A DNA stretch of 64,000 nucleotides from NCBI GenBank assembly GCA_947470805.1, contig CANIVU010000006.1, forward strand, positions 84,733-148,732, written 5' to 3'. This DNA comes from Acidobacteriota bacterium (GTDB lineage: Bacteria; Acidobacteriota; Terriglobia; Bryobacterales; Bryobacteraceae). Both the position numbers and the translations under genes were made by a program. The notes beneath the pieces were generated by a model that saw only the letters and a list, made by a program, of their open reading frames with translations, was not told where the DNA came from and did not search any database. This document shows, in pieces, positions 53,745 to 63,576 of this stretch. Every line of letters starts with the position of its first letter. The first letter of the stretch is position 1.

Positions 53745-55643
53745 TCAACGCGCCACAACGGTTAGCGCTGTCACGGCGGGGAGTTCGTTTTGCCGCCAGC
53801 GGAGCGAGGGCTGATACTCGGGAACCAGTTCCGCCATATGCCGAACGAGAGCAATTGGCTTCCGGCGATCCACCAGCAGTTGCGCCTCCCGGAGCCACTC
53901 GATCATGCGTCCTTCTCCGACACCTACCGCGCGGAAGATCCGGATCTTTGGATGGTAGGTGGGCATGATGTCTTCGCCTTCGGTTCGCAGCTCCTCAAAG
54001 AGCTTTTCGCCAGGGCGCAGCCCGGTGAACTGGATGCGTACGTCTTCATCCGGCACTTTGCCGGAGAGACGGATGAGGTTCCGGGCCAGATCAACGATGC
54101 GGACCGGTTCGCCCATTTCTAGCACGAAGATCTCTGAGCCGGACTTCATGGCCGAGGCCTGCAGCACGAGTTGAACGGCTTCCCGGATGGTCATGAAGTA
54201 GCGGCGCATCTCGGGGTCGGTGACGGTGACGGGACCGCCGTCGGCGATCTGTTTCTGGAAGATAGGCACGACACTGCCGTTGCTGCCGAGGACATTGCCA
54301 AAGCGAACCGAGACAAAATTGGTATGCCGTCCGGCCGAGCAGGAGACGATGAGTTCGGCGATGCGCTTGGTGGCGCCCATGACGTTGGTGGGGTTGACGG
54401 CCTTGTCGGAGGAGATCATGACGAAGTCGGCGACGCGGTGGCGCGAGGCCGACTGGACGAGGTTCCAGGTGCCGATGACGTTGTTGGCAACGGCTTCGAT
54501 GACGTTGGTCTCCATCATCGGGACGTGCTTGTAGGCCGCGGCGTGAAAGAGCGCGGCGACACCGTGTTGTAGGATAACCTCGTCGACACGAACGGCGTCG
54601 CGGATATCACCGATTTCGGGTATGAGTTCCAGGTCCGGGTAGGCCTGGCGGATTTCGAGATCGATGCGGAAGAGATCGCTCTCGGCCTGGTCGAAGATGA
54701 CCAGTTTTCGTGGTTGGAAACTGGCGAGTTGACGGCACAGTTCGGAACCAATCGAGCCGCCGCCTCCGGTGACGAGGACGCATTTGCCAGTAAGGCTTTG
54801 GCGGATCTCTTCGGTATCCAGGGTGACCGGATCACGACCGAGCAGATCTTCCAAGGAGATGTTCCGGATTTGCCCGCTGAGCACCTTTTCGGCCAGGAGT
54901 TCGCCAACGCCGGGGACGATCTTGCAAGGTACGGAAGCGGCGCGGCAGTTGGCCAGGGCTTCCTTCATCGCCGGGCCGCCGATGGAAGGCATGGCGACGA
55001 TGATCTCTTCGATAGGGTGGCCACGGTGGCGGAGCTGATCGACCACCGCGGCGGCGTCCCGTCCGCGACCCTGAACGCGCACGCCCCCGACGAGGGCGCC
55101 ACGCTTGCGGCGATCGTCGTCGAGGAAGCCTTGGATGGAGTAGCCGAGCGAGGGATTAGCGTGGAGTTCGCGGACGAGCGTGAGTCCGGCGCCGCCGGCT
55201 CCGTAGATGAGGACATTCTTCTTCCCGGAGCGGTTACCGCGTTGCGCCGACAGCTCGCGAGAGATACGCATGGCGAATACGGCGGTCCCGGTGGCGCCGG
55301 CGCACAGCAAAAGGTCCAACGGGAAGAACGCCGGGGGAACATCGAAAAGTACGAAGACAACGGCGGCAAATACGACAGACGCGATGACATTCGTGCGGAT
55401 AACGCGGATGGCTTCGGCGAGTCCGACATGTTCCCAGACCTGGTGGTGCATCTTCAGGAGATAGAAGACGCAAACCTTCACCACCAGCGCGGTGGCGATG
55501 ACGGCCCCAATCACCTGACCGGGCAAGCCAGCGCGATTGAAATCGTATTGGAGGCCAAAGGCGGCAAAGGCGCTGAGGCCGATCAAAACGGCATAGACGA
55601 ACGCAATCCAGGTACTGGTGCGGGAGGTAACAACAGGGTTCAT
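53745..55643 (-). CDS. Membrane UDP-sugar 4,6-dehydratase (PglF/WbpM/CapD-like)
   Basis: The 632-residue protein has four N-terminal membrane spans, a first Rossmann domain (NVLIYGAGGAGLTLVREL) and a second catalytic SDR domain with VLVTGGGGSIGSELCRQL, ALFHAAAYKHVPMME and SSDKAVNPTNVMGATKR. This is the PglF/WbpM/FlaA1 family that converts UDP-GlcNAc to the 4-keto-6-deoxy sugar. It is the last gene of the operon and pairs with the aminotransferase before it for the second step. Confidence 0.93.
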   Translation of the reverse strand: MNPVVTSRTSTWIAFVYAVLIGLSAFAAFGLQYDFNRAGLPGQVIGAVIATALVVKVCVFYLLKMHHQVWEHVGLAEAIRVIRTNVIASVVFAAVVFVLFDVPPAFFPLDLLLCAGATGTAVFAMRISRELSAQRGNRSGKKNVLIYGAGGAGLTLVRELHANPSLGYSIQGFLDDDRRKRGALVGGVRVQGRGRDAAAVVDQLRHRGHPIEEIIVAMPSIGGPAMKEALANCRAASVPCKIVPGVGELLAEKVLSGQIRNISLEDLLGRDPVTLDTEEIRQSLTGKCVLVTGGGGSIGSELCRQLASFQPRKLVIFDQAESDLFRIDLEIRQAYPDLELIPEIGDIRDAVRVDEVILQHGVAALFHAAAYKHVPMMETNVIEAVANNVIGTWNLVQSASRHRVADFVMISSDKAVNPTNVMGATKRIAELIVSCSAGRHTNFVSVRFGNVLGSNGSVVPIFQKQIADGGPVTVTDPEMRRYFMTIREAVQLVLQASAMKSGSEIFVLEMGEPVRIVDLARNLIRLSGKVPDEDVRIQFTGLRPGEKLFEELRTEGEDIMPTYHPKIRIFRAVGVGEGRMIEWLREAQLLVDRRKPIALVRHMAELVPEYQPSLRWRQNELPAVTALTVVAR

Positions 55644-55660
55644 ATGATCCGCCTTTCCTA

Positions 55661-56821
55661 CTATGCGAGGGCCACGGCGCGGCGACTGACTCCGGCGAAG
55701 CGGAGCCGTTCGAGGCTGGCCGACAGGACGCCAGCAACGGTATCGATTTCCGATGCCGACAGAGCGTTGAAAAAGGGCAGCGCGATGGTGCGCGCGGAGA
55801 CAGATTCGGTAAGCGGGAAGTCGCCAGGACGGTAACCGAAGCTATCGACGAAGTAACTCTGTAAGTGAATCGGCGAGAAGTAGTTATTACAACCGATGCC
55901 GCTGGCACGGAGGTCGCCGAGTAACTGGTCCCGGTGATCGCGGGAGAACTCCGGGCGGAGCGTTACGACATAGACAAACCAGCTGATGTTGATACCTAGC
56001 GGAGGCGGGGGAGGCAGGATCAATTCGTCCAACTGACGGAGGGCGAGGCCGTAGTTTGCGGCCACGTGTGAGCGCTTTTCGACGATCTCCGGCAGCCGCG
56101 CCATTTGGGCGGTACCGAGAGCGCAATTGATATCGCTCAAGCGGTAGTTGTAACCCATGCGCTCGTGTTGCAGCCAGGCGCCGGACTCCCCGCGGCCTTG
56201 GTTGCGCCAACTGCGGCAGAGCGCGGCGACGGCCGGGTCGTCGGTAACAATGGCGCCGCCCTCGCCGGTAGTGATCTGTTTGTTGGGATAGAAGGCAAAC
56301 GTTCCCATGGCTCCCCAGGCGCCGGCGGCGCGGCCGTCGATGGTGGAGCCGAGCGCTTCGCAGGAGTCTTCGATGATGACGAGGTTGTGACGCATGGCAA
56401 TATCGACGATCGCTTTCATGTCACAGGGCCGGCCGAAGACGTGAACGGGGAGAATGGCGCGGGTGCGGGGGGTGATGGCGGCTTCAATGCGGGCTGGGTC
56501 GAGGTTGAGAGTGACCGGGTCGATGTCGACAAAGACGGGCACGGCGCGTTCAAACAATATGCAGTTGCTGGAGGCGACGAAGCTGAAGGGACTGGTGATG
56601 ACCTCGTCGCCGGGACCTAGTCCGGCCGCCTTTACGCAGAGGTGGAGGGCGCTGGTGCCGCTGTTGACGGCGACAGCGTGGCGCGTTCCGGTGAAGCTTG
56701 CCAGGGCGGCCTCAAATTCGCCTACGCAGGGGCCGAGGCTCAAGGTGGAGCCGGAGAGAACGCGCGTAACAGCGGCGCGTTCGAGGCTGGTGATATCGGG
56801 AGAGGAGAGGGGAATGGTCAT
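55661..56821 (-). CDS. DegT/DnrJ/EryC1/StrS sugar aminotransferase (PglE-like)
   Basis: The 386-residue PLP enzyme shows ALASFTGTRHAVAVNSGTSALHLC, EVITSPFSFVASSNCILFE, VIIEDSCEALGS and the PLP lysine in FAFYPNKQITTGEGGAI. It would transfer an amino group to the 4-keto sugar made by the dehydratase, giving a UDP-4-amino sugar as in bacillosamine synthesis. The histidine or alanine variation at other motif positions does not exclude other 3- or 4-amino sugars. Confidence 0.93.
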   Translation of the reverse strand: MTIPLSSPDITSLERAAVTRVLSGSTLSLGPCVGEFEAALASFTGTRHAVAVNSGTSALHLCVKAAGLGPGDEVITSPFSFVASSNCILFERAVPVFVDIDPVTLNLDPARIEAAITPRTRAILPVHVFGRPCDMKAIVDIAMRHNLVIIEDSCEALGSTIDGRAAGAWGAMGTFAFYPNKQITTGEGGAIVTDDPAVAALCRSWRNQGRGESGAWLQHERMGYNYRLSDINCALGTAQMARLPEIVEKRSHVAANYGLALRQLDELILPPPPPLGINISWFVYVVTLRPEFSRDHRDQLLGDLRASGIGCNNYFSPIHLQSYFVDSFGYRPGDFPLTESVSARTIALPFFNALSASEIDTVAGVLSASLERLRFAGVSRRAVALA

Positions 56822-56825
56822 AGTT

Positions 56826-57896
56826 TCATCTCGCAGTCAAAGTAAGTAATTCATGCCGGACGGCGGCTGGATCCCGATACGGTGGGAAGAAGCCCTGGCC
56901 GAGGGGCGGCGCGGCGTGCCCGGAGAGGGCATCAAATTTGTTGCGGTCGACGATCCAGCCGCCGAAGGCGAAGCGATCCCGGCGGGAGGAGAGACGGCGT
57001 TTGAATTCAAAGAGCGAATCCTGTTTGCCGCCGACGCCACCACCAAGGTGGAAGGTCGTTGCGCCACGGGCGCGGCACCAGTCGCCGACGTCGTCGAGCA
57101 GCAACTTCAGGGGAGAAGCGGCGGCAAACACAGGGTCGGAACCGGTGAGGTGAGCGTGGAGGATTCCGTGATGTTCGAGCACGCAGATGGCGGAAACAAC
57201 GTGGGCTTCGATGCGTGTGCAAAAGAGATGAATGCGCCCGTTGAGGTGACGGCGAATCGATTGCACCCAGTTCGGCGCGAGCAGGTATGAGGGCGGCGCG
57301 GAGCGGGCGCGCATGGCGCCATTGTAAAGGGCGACAAACGCATCGCCGTCGCGCCAGTCAGGATCTTCGGTAGTTGTCATCCCTCGACGGCGGGCGGCGG
57401 CGATTTCCTGGCGAACGGTCTTGGGATAGTGAGCCTGGTGTTGCTCGCGGGTGAGGCGTAGATCCATGGAGACGCTGTGGCCGGGTTGGACGACGAAGCT
57501 GTTGGCGTCCCATTCGGGCATCAGACGGTCGTTGCCGAGGAGTGGATTGAAACGGGTGAAGGCGCAGACGACGCCCGTATCCACCCAGGATTGACGAAGC
57601 GCCGCGGAGGCACGATGGAGAAAACCGGGCGGGGCGCCGGGACTGGCAACGGGGCCGGGGTAGCCGTAGACGGAGGTGATGTCGAAACAGGAGTTGTCAT
57701 CGGGAATGGGCCGGAGGAGATAGGGGAAGGCGAAGGTCCGCTCGCCTTGGCGATAGACGAAGAGGCGGGCACTTCCCTCCCCCAACTGTTCTGCCAGCGC
57801 GTGGTAGCCGAGTGTATGGTAGACATCGTGTGGCACACCGGCCAGACGGGATCCCCAGGACTGGCCATCGGTGGTTCGAATTGTTTCGGCGTTCAC
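56826..57896 (-). CDS. FemAB/GNAT-like acyltransferase
   Basis: A GTG start overlaps the dioxygenase stop as GTGA and gives 356 residues. The two-lobe layout with HSVSMDLRLTREQHQAHYPKTVRQEIAAARRRGMTT and the C-terminal AASPLKLLLDDVGDWCRARGATTFHLGGGVGGKQDSLFEFKRRL fits the BioF2/FemAB-like GNAT group found in polysaccharide clusters. It probably adds an acyl or aminoacyl group to the glycan. It lies between the aminotransferase and the dioxygenase gene. Confidence 0.78.
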   Translation of the reverse strand: MNAETIRTTDGQSWGSRLAGVPHDVYHTLGYHALAEQLGEGSARLFVYRQGERTFAFPYLLRPIPDDNSCFDITSVYGYPGPVASPGAPPGFLHRASAALRQSWVDTGVVCAFTRFNPLLGNDRLMPEWDANSFVVQPGHSVSMDLRLTREQHQAHYPKTVRQEIAAARRRGMTTTEDPDWRDGDAFVALYNGAMRARSAPPSYLLAPNWVQSIRRHLNGRIHLFCTRIEAHVVSAICVLEHHGILHAHLTGSDPVFAAASPLKLLLDDVGDWCRARGATTFHLGGGVGGKQDSLFEFKRRLSSRRDRFAFGGWIVDRNKFDALSGHAAPPLGQGFFPPYRDPAAVRHELLTLTAR

Positions 57897-58720
57897 GCGG
57901 CGACGCCGCTCCCGAGGCGGGGGAAGACGCGGTTGTCGGAATAGTCGGGCAGGCCGTTGGCGTCGCGGGCGCAAAGGCAATCGTTGAACAAGCGAATGGG
58001 TGTGCCATCGGGGCGTAGGGCCGGCCGGTAATGGTTGCGCGAGCTTTGCATGTGAATGGCGAAGGCGACGCGCGGACGATGGCCGGTGTTGGGATAGCTG
58101 CCGTGGACGGCGCGGCCATGGTGAAAGCTGACCTGGCCGCGCTTAAGGGCCATCGGAACCAGGGCATCGGCCGGCGCGAAGGTGGCGTGGGCCATGTCCT
58201 GCTTGTGGAAGGACAGATTGCGGCTCTGTATTTGGCTGGAGCCGTGGTGGCTGGCATCGACGACGACGAGGGGGCCGAGTTCGATGGGGCAGTCGTCGAG
58301 TGGGATCCAGGCGGTGATCATTTCATCGGCGGAACAGGTGGCCCAATAGTCGGAATCGACATGCCATCCGACGGCGGAGACGGAGGAGACTGGTGGCTTG
58401 CAGACCATCTGATCGTCAAAGAGACGGACGAAGGAGTCCTGCAAAAGAGCGGCGGCGAAGTCGCCGATAGGGGGGAAGACCGCCAGGGCGCGGACGTCGC
58501 TATTTTGGAGAGACAGATACTCGTTGTTCCGCGTACCGGGGGCACCGCCGGGCATCCAGTCGGCATAGCCGCTGGTTGCCGGCAGGTCCCAATCGCGATG
58601 GCCGGCCCAGTGGTCGACCAGGCCGGCCATGGCCCGGTCCAGAAGAGTAACGGGCACGATGGGCCGGGTGACGAACCAGCCGTGTGTCTGGAAAAACGCG
58701 ACATCGGCCGGGGCGATCAT
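57893..58720 (-). CDS. Phytanoyl-CoA dioxygenase family protein
   Basis: The 275-residue protein has the Fe(II)/2-oxoglutarate dioxygenase ligands in GWHVDSDYW (His and Asp) and SFHHGRAVHGSYPN (second His), with a likely 2-oxoglutarate arginine at HRPRVAF. Such enzymes hydroxylate small molecules or sugar residues. In a polysaccharide operon a glycan or nucleotide-sugar hydroxylation is inferred. It is coupled at both ends by four-base overlaps. Confidence 0.85.
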   Translation of the reverse strand: MIAPADVAFFQTHGWFVTRPIVPVTLLDRAMAGLVDHWAGHRDWDLPATSGYADWMPGGAPGTRNNEYLSLQNSDVRALAVFPPIGDFAAALLQDSFVRLFDDQMVCKPPVSSVSAVGWHVDSDYWATCSADEMITAWIPLDDCPIELGPLVVVDASHHGSSQIQSRNLSFHKQDMAHATFAPADALVPMALKRGQVSFHHGRAVHGSYPNTGHRPRVAFAIHMQSSRNHYRPALRPDGTPIRLFNDCLCARDANGLPDYSDNRVFPRLGSGVAA

Positions 58721-59403
58721 ACAGCGACCGCGACGGAAATGGCCGCGGCTGGGCGCTCCGAGCAGACATTGACGATGCGAGCCGGGACGCCGATGGCCGA
58801 GGAGCGCGAGGGGACGTCCCTGGCAGCGAAGGAGTTGGCGCCGATTAGGGCGAACGAACCCACGGCGATTCCGGTATTACAGAACGCCAGGGTGGACACG
58901 ACGACGCAGTCGCCGAGGACACAACGGGAGCCGACGACGGCATTGGAGAGCAGCACGCAGCCGCCGCCGATGATCGCGTCGTGGCCTACGCCGGCACGGA
59001 AGTAGAGAAGGCTATGGTCGCCAAGATGGGAATTGATGTCGATGATGGCATAGGGCATGACGATGGAGCCGGCGCCGAGGGAACTGGAGGAGGCGATGAG
59101 TGCGGTGTGATGGATGGCGGAGATAAATTTGCCGCCGCGGGCTTCCATGTTGCGGCTAACGACGAGGCGCGCGGCGGGGTTGCCGACGGCGCAGAGGAAC
59201 ACGTCGTTGGGTTGGGGCCAGTAGGTATCGGGGCTGCCGATGATGGGTGGGAGGCCGGGGTCGGACCATTGGGTAACCCGGGAGTCGAGAAAGGCGCTGA
59301 TGCCCAACTCGGGAAACCAGGCGCATAACTCCCGGCCAAGATCACCGGCGCCAATTACGATTAAGCGGCGGCCTTCCAGTTGCATAGTGTGATTAGTTGT
59401 CAT
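58717..59403 (-). CDS. NeuD/PglD-type sugar O/N-acetyltransferase
   Basis: The 228-residue protein starts with a Rossmann-like UDP-sugar binding domain (RLIVIGAGDLGRELCAWF) and continues as a left-handed beta-helix of hexapeptide repeats (HTALIASSSSLGAGSIVMPYAIIDINSHLGDHSL) with a catalytic-type histidine at INSHLGDH. It matches PglD, which N-acetylates the 4-amino sugar to give UDP-diNAc-bacillosamine. All three bacillosamine enzymes are in this operon. Confidence 0.88.
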   Translation of the reverse strand: MTTNHTMQLEGRRLIVIGAGDLGRELCAWFPELGISAFLDSRVTQWSDPGLPPIIGSPDTYWPQPNDVFLCAVGNPAARLVVSRNMEARGGKFISAIHHTALIASSSSLGAGSIVMPYAIIDINSHLGDHSLLYFRAGVGHDAIIGGGCVLLSNAVVGSRCVLGDCVVVSTLAFCNTGIAVGSFALIGANSFAARDVPSRSSAIGVPARIVNVCSERPAAAISVAVAV

Positions 59404-60008
59404 GAGATAGTTCCTTGAAATTCTTCATTGGTGGCAACTCCAGGTTTAGAGATTCCAGATCTGGAAAAGACCCGGTAAACGGTCAAGAGGACAATTTGGA
59501 GATCGAGTATGAGCCCGCGATGGTCGACATACCACAGGTCCTGTTCGAAGCGTTCGCCCCAGGAGACGGCGTTGCGGCCATTGACCTGCGACCAGCCGGT
59601 GATGCCCTGGGGTATGGAGTGCCTGCGGCGTTCTTTCGGCGAGTAGCGGGGGATGTAGATATCGAGCAGCGGCCGCGGCCCGACGACAGACATGTCGCCG
59701 CGGAGGATGTTCCAGAATTGGGGCAATTCGTCGAGACTGGCGCTGCGTAGAAAGCGTCCGAAGGCGTTGAGGCGTTTGTCGTCGGTGACGGCCCGGGGAT
59801 CGCCGCCGGGCGGGGGCGCCAGGGAGCGGAACTTGTAGAGAGTGAACAGGCGTTCGCCGCCACCGACTCTGGTTTGCCGGAAGAGAACGGGTGAGCCGAG
59901 CCACCAGCGAACGGCGATGGCAACAGCGATCCCCAGCGGCAGAACGAGAGGAGCAATCGCCAGAACAAACAGGACGTCGAAGATACGCTTTCCGTATTGT
60001 AAGTACAT
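59400..60008 (-). CDS. Phosphoglycosyl transferase (PglC/WcaJ-like sugar transferase)
   Basis: The 202-residue protein has one N-terminal membrane segment (FDVLFVLAIAPLVLPLGIAVAI) and the monotopic phosphoglycosyl transferase motifs: RQTRVGGGERLFTLYKFRSL, FGRFLRSASLDELPQFWNILRGDMSVVGPRP and GITGWSQVNGRNAVSW. The catalytic Asp-Glu pair (LDELPQ) is present. Its short length fits PglC more than the long WbaP type. It would start the repeat unit by moving phospho-sugar to undecaprenyl phosphate. Confidence 0.92.
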   Translation of the reverse strand: MYLQYGKRIFDVLFVLAIAPLVLPLGIAVAIAVRWWLGSPVLFRQTRVGGGERLFTLYKFRSLAPPPGGDPRAVTDDKRLNAFGRFLRSASLDELPQFWNILRGDMSVVGPRPLLDIYIPRYSPKERRRHSIPQGITGWSQVNGRNAVSWGERFEQDLWYVDHRGLILDLQIVLLTVYRVFSRSGISKPGVATNEEFQGTIS

Positions 60009-60010
60009 GG

Positions 60011-61150
60011 CTAACTCGCGAGGGCTTCAGCATATAAGTCGCGATGCATGGCGAGGATGTTGTTCTGGTCATAGGGGGCTGAGCTGCAGCGGGCGAGGGC
60101 GGACATGGCGGCGACGCTATTGGGATTGGACATCATCCACAACATGGCCTCCGCGAGATGTGCCGGAGAACCGACCGGGACCTTGATTCCACAGCCCGGC
60201 TGGAGTAGATCGGCCGTGCCCCGGATGTTTGTGCCAATGACGGGGACGCCGAGGCTTAGCGATTCGATGACGGCGAGCGGCAGTCCCTCCTGCTCCGAGC
60301 AGAGGATCGTTGCAATGGATGCCTTGGTGAGGACAGGCATATCTTTGCGGAAGCCGGGAAAGCGAACGCGGGCGGCGATGCCGAGCGTCTCGGCGAGGTC
60401 CTTCATCTTCTGGAGATCCCGGCCGGAGCCGGGCAGAACGAGGATGGCGTTGACGGCGCCGAGCTGGCGGAAGGCCTCCAAAAGATCGCGGTGGCGCTTG
60501 CGCGGGATGAACTCGGCGGCCATGGTGAAGACGGCGGCGCCATCGGGAATCTTCAACTCGCGGCGGACCTGCCGGACCTGGGTTTCGGTGATGGATTGGG
60601 GGCTGAAGCGCTGGCGATCGATGCCGATGCCGGGGATGAGGCGAATGCGGTTGTCGGGCAACAGGGAGAGGCGGCGTGCGGAATCGAAATCGGTATTATT
60701 GATAGCGACGAGGTAGTCCGTCCAATGTCCGGCCATGCGTTCGAGCGCTTCAAACGCCCGGTTGCGGAGGGGGTGGCCACCGGGGTGGAAGTGGAAGCCG
60801 TGTGCAGTGTAGACCACGCGTGGGCTGGCACCGGCCGGCCGGCCGCGGAGGGCGAAACGGGAGACGAACGCAGCGACGGGAGTGTGGACGTGGACAAGAT
60901 CGTACTGGCGTTCCTGAACCACACGAGCCACGGTGGCTGGCGCCGAGAGGAGGTTGCGGGGATGGGCCGGATTGCGAGACCAGTCCACTTCCCACAGCCG
61001 GTCGAACTCGGCGGCACAGTCCGGAGAGACGGTGACGTTCTTCGCCATGGCGTCGACTTCCCAGCCGTTGGCGCGGAAGTATCTGGCGAAGGGGATCAAT
61101 CCGGCGCGGACGGAGAGTTCAATGGTTGTGATGTATAAGAGTCGAGGCAT
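60011..61150 (-). CDS. Glycosyltransferase family 4
   Basis: The start MPRLLYITTIELSVRAGLIPF was chosen by family fit and overlaps the ligase gene by 32 bases. The 379-residue product is a GT-B enzyme: DLVHVHTPVAAFVSRFALRG, VYTAHGFHFHPGG, IPGIGIDRQRFSP, and the donor-site segment SEQEGLPLAVIESLSLGVPVIGTNIRGTADLL with the conserved EX7E glutamates. It resembles PglA-type enzymes that add the second sugar to a diNAc-bacillosamine lipid. Confidence 0.9.
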   Translation of the reverse strand: MPRLLYITTIELSVRAGLIPFARYFRANGWEVDAMAKNVTVSPDCAAEFDRLWEVDWSRNPAHPRNLLSAPATVARVVQERQYDLVHVHTPVAAFVSRFALRGRPAGASPRVVYTAHGFHFHPGGHPLRNRAFEALERMAGHWTDYLVAINNTDFDSARRLSLLPDNRIRLIPGIGIDRQRFSPQSITETQVRQVRRELKIPDGAAVFTMAAEFIPRKRHRDLLEAFRQLGAVNAILVLPGSGRDLQKMKDLAETLGIAARVRFPGFRKDMPVLTKASIATILCSEQEGLPLAVIESLSLGVPVIGTNIRGTADLLQPGCGIKVPVGSPAHLAEAMLWMMSNPNSVAAMSALARCSSAPYDQNNILAMHRDLYAEALAS

Positions 61151-62435
61151 TGTTATAAGTAATCCGGGATGGAGTAAGAACGGCAGTCTGCTGACGGAGG
61201 ACGAGATAGTAACCGAGAACAATCCAACTGATTCCCGTGGCGGCGTAATTGAGTGGATTGGCCGACATGGCATTGATGGCGATGACAGCCCAGCACATAG
61301 AGACCAACCGGCCCCATTCGCCCAGATAGGGAAGTTCGCGAATGGCTCCACCAATGGCCAGGAAGAGGGCGAAGAGATAGATAGGTGAGCCTTGGAGGAG
61401 GACGCGAACGTAATCGTTGTCCATAAAGTGGCCGAGAAGATACTGGGGCTCGCCCCAGGTACCAGCGAGATGGTCGGAGTAAAAGATCATCGCCTGCTGC
61501 CAGGCCATCACGCGGCCCTCGGCATTCCGGTCGGCCGTTGCGCCTTCTGAAACAACCTGCAGGCCGCGGTTGAAGCGGGACAACATGGGCGAATCGGAGA
61601 ACCGGTCCTGCAGGCCGGCGGCGGCGAGCGTCAGGATAAGAACGCCCGATAAGCAACACAATGTGGCAATCTCGCGAGCACGGCGCGGGATGACGGCGCC
61701 GGAAAGGGCGAGGTAGGCAAGCAGCACCGCTCCCGAACCGACCAGAGCAAACATGGATCCGCGGGATTGACTGAGAACCAGCGACAACAGCGCGGCGACG
61801 AAGCCGGCGGCCGAGTACCACCCGCGCAGGGCGAACAGGGAAACCCAGAAGGCGATGACGCTCCAATAACCGAGCTCATTCGGATTGATGAACGAACCGA
61901 TGCTGCGACCGGTAATGATGTACTTTTCGCTATAACTTCCCTGGCTGACAATGTCCCATTGGTATTGAAGCTCCAGTAAGTGATTGGAAACGCCGTGGCC
62001 GTGCAGAAACTGCCCGGTGGCGAGAACGGCTTCCGCCAGAACAGCAGCGAAGACATAGCGCCCGGCGAGCAAGCCGGTAGCGGTTCCGGAGCGGGCGATC
62101 CAACAGCCGAGGACGAGAAAGGCCAGGGCGCGGATGCCGGAAAGTGAACTGACGATGGTTCGCAGGGGATAGTCCGCATAAAGAACACCGAAAAGCGGGA
62201 GGGCGATGGTAAGTGCCAGGTAGGGCGCCCAGCGGGAGCGGAAGCGCCCGGTATTCAGAGAGGCCATGGAACTGGACCCGGATTCGAGTAACAGGAGCAG
62301 TGCCACGGCGATGGGAATGAGTAACTCGAGCACAGGAACGATGCCCCGCCCGCCGCTGGAGACCCTGAGAACGAGGCGGCCGTTGAGAAGCAGGTAGGCA
62401 AGGATTACCGCGAAGAGCAGGTGCGCCTTAGCCAT
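61119..62435 (-). CDS. O-antigen ligase/polymerase (Wzy/WaaL-like) membrane protein
   Basis: The start at MAKAHLLFAVILAYLLLNG overlaps the upstream glycosyltransferase by eight bases. The 438-residue product has about eleven membrane spans and one large exported loop (WDIVSQGSYSEKYIITGRSIGSFINPNELGYWS; NRGLQVVSEGATADRNAEGRVMAWQQAM) with the R..G and E..R..W pattern of the Wzy_C family. It would polymerise or ligate lipid-linked oligosaccharides in the periplasm. Confidence 0.85.
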   Translation of the reverse strand: MAKAHLLFAVILAYLLLNGRLVLRVSSGGRGIVPVLELLIPIAVALLLLLESGSSSMASLNTGRFRSRWAPYLALTIALPLFGVLYADYPLRTIVSSLSGIRALAFLVLGCWIARSGTATGLLAGRYVFAAVLAEAVLATGQFLHGHGVSNHLLELQYQWDIVSQGSYSEKYIITGRSIGSFINPNELGYWSVIAFWVSLFALRGWYSAAGFVAALLSLVLSQSRGSMFALVGSGAVLLAYLALSGAVIPRRAREIATLCCLSGVLILTLAAAGLQDRFSDSPMLSRFNRGLQVVSEGATADRNAEGRVMAWQQAMIFYSDHLAGTWGEPQYLLGHFMDNDYVRVLLQGSPIYLFALFLAIGGAIRELPYLGEWGRLVSMCWAVIAINAMSANPLNYAATGISWIVLGYYLVLRQQTAVLTPSRITYNNASTLIHHNH

Positions 62436-63576
62436 GGTTGTCGATGACCGCGTGGATGACGGAAAGGGTTTCGTCGGCACGATGCTGCCAGGAGTGTTCC
62501 CGAACGACCGCGACGCGGCCGCGCTCCCCCATTGCCTGGGCGTTATTCGGGTTGGCGGCCAGTTCCTTCACAGCGGCTGCGATGGCGGCCGGGTCCGACG
62601 GCGGGACGACAATTCCACACTCGTGGCGGCGAACCAATTCGGCCTGGCCGGGAAAATCACTCACGATCATGGGAACCCCGCAGGCGAGCGTTTCATACAT
62701 CTTCAGAGGGGAGAAATGGGCTCGCAACTCCTTGCGTTGGGACGCGTCGTCGACGCCTTCCTGGGTGCCCGTCTGGGGGCTGACGGCTGCCAAAGCATCG
62801 CCGATGTAGTTCGCCAGTTCCAGATATGGCTTGCGGCCGAGATGGCGCACGCGGCCGTTCTGTTGGGCCGCCGTTTCAATCTCGGACCGGAGGACGCCAT
62901 CGCCGACGAAGACAAGTTGTACGTCGTCCGGCCAGGCGGGGTGGGTGGCGGCAGCGAGCAGAGTTCGAATCCCCTGCCATGGGGACATGGCCCCGAAGAA
63001 GAGAATGTAGGTGCCGTAGGCGGCGCCGGTTTGGCCACGCACAGGGTGAAAGGCTTCGACGTTGGCGCCGTTGGGAACAACGTGGACACCGTGGCCAGGT
63101 ACCTTATCGAGGACCCAGCGGCGGAGTCCGTCACTTACAGTCACGATGGCATCGCTGCCGGCGAGTGTTACATAACCGACGGCATGTATAAGTGGGCGAA
63201 ACAGTCGCGTCCAGGGGTAGATGGAGAAGATGTCTTCGTAAGTGGAATTCAGCTCCGAGACGACCGGAATGCCGACGATCCTCGCCCAGAGCAAGGTGGG
63301 CAGGGCGAGCGGGTGGGCGCGGATATAGATGGCATCGCAGTGGCCGGAGTTGCGCCAGAGGCGCAGTTGGGCGGTGGCGAAACTCCAGAGTTTTTCGGCG
63401 ATCCCGACGGGTGCGCGATTGCCGATGGCGGGCTCGAAGAGCTGCACAGCGCAGCCTCTGCGGCGGAGACCGTCGATGATCTCGTGAACGTGAGCGAAGG
63501 AAGCCTGGCCCTCGGTACTTACTTGCAGACAGAGATAACTGACGGAGGGGGCGACGGCGAGGGTGGCGGCGGTCAT
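62428..63576 (-). CDS. Glycosyltransferase family 4
   Basis: The 382-residue GT-B enzyme has CDAIYIRAHPLALPTLLWAR, VHVVPNGANVEAFHPV, YILFFGAMSPWQGIRTLL and the donor-site segment FSPLKMYETLACGVPMIVSDFPGQAEL with its glutamate. It adds a sugar to the lipid-linked unit in the cytoplasm. The ATG overlaps the stop of the truncated glycosyltransferase by four bases, so all ten genes form one translationally linked operon. Confidence 0.92.
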   Translation of the reverse strand: MTAATLAVAPSVSYLCLQVSTEGQASFAHVHEIIDGLRRRGCAVQLFEPAIGNRAPVGIAEKLWSFATAQLRLWRNSGHCDAIYIRAHPLALPTLLWARIVGIPVVSELNSTYEDIFSIYPWTRLFRPLIHAVGYVTLAGSDAIVTVSDGLRRWVLDKVPGHGVHVVPNGANVEAFHPVRGQTGAAYGTYILFFGAMSPWQGIRTLLAAATHPAWPDDVQLVFVGDGVLRSEIETAAQQNGRVRHLGRKPYLELANYIGDALAAVSPQTGTQEGVDDASQRKELRAHFSPLKMYETLACGVPMIVSDFPGQAELVRRHECGIVVPPSDPAAIAAAVKELAANPNNAQAMGERGRVAVVREHSWQHRADETLSVIHAVIDNHG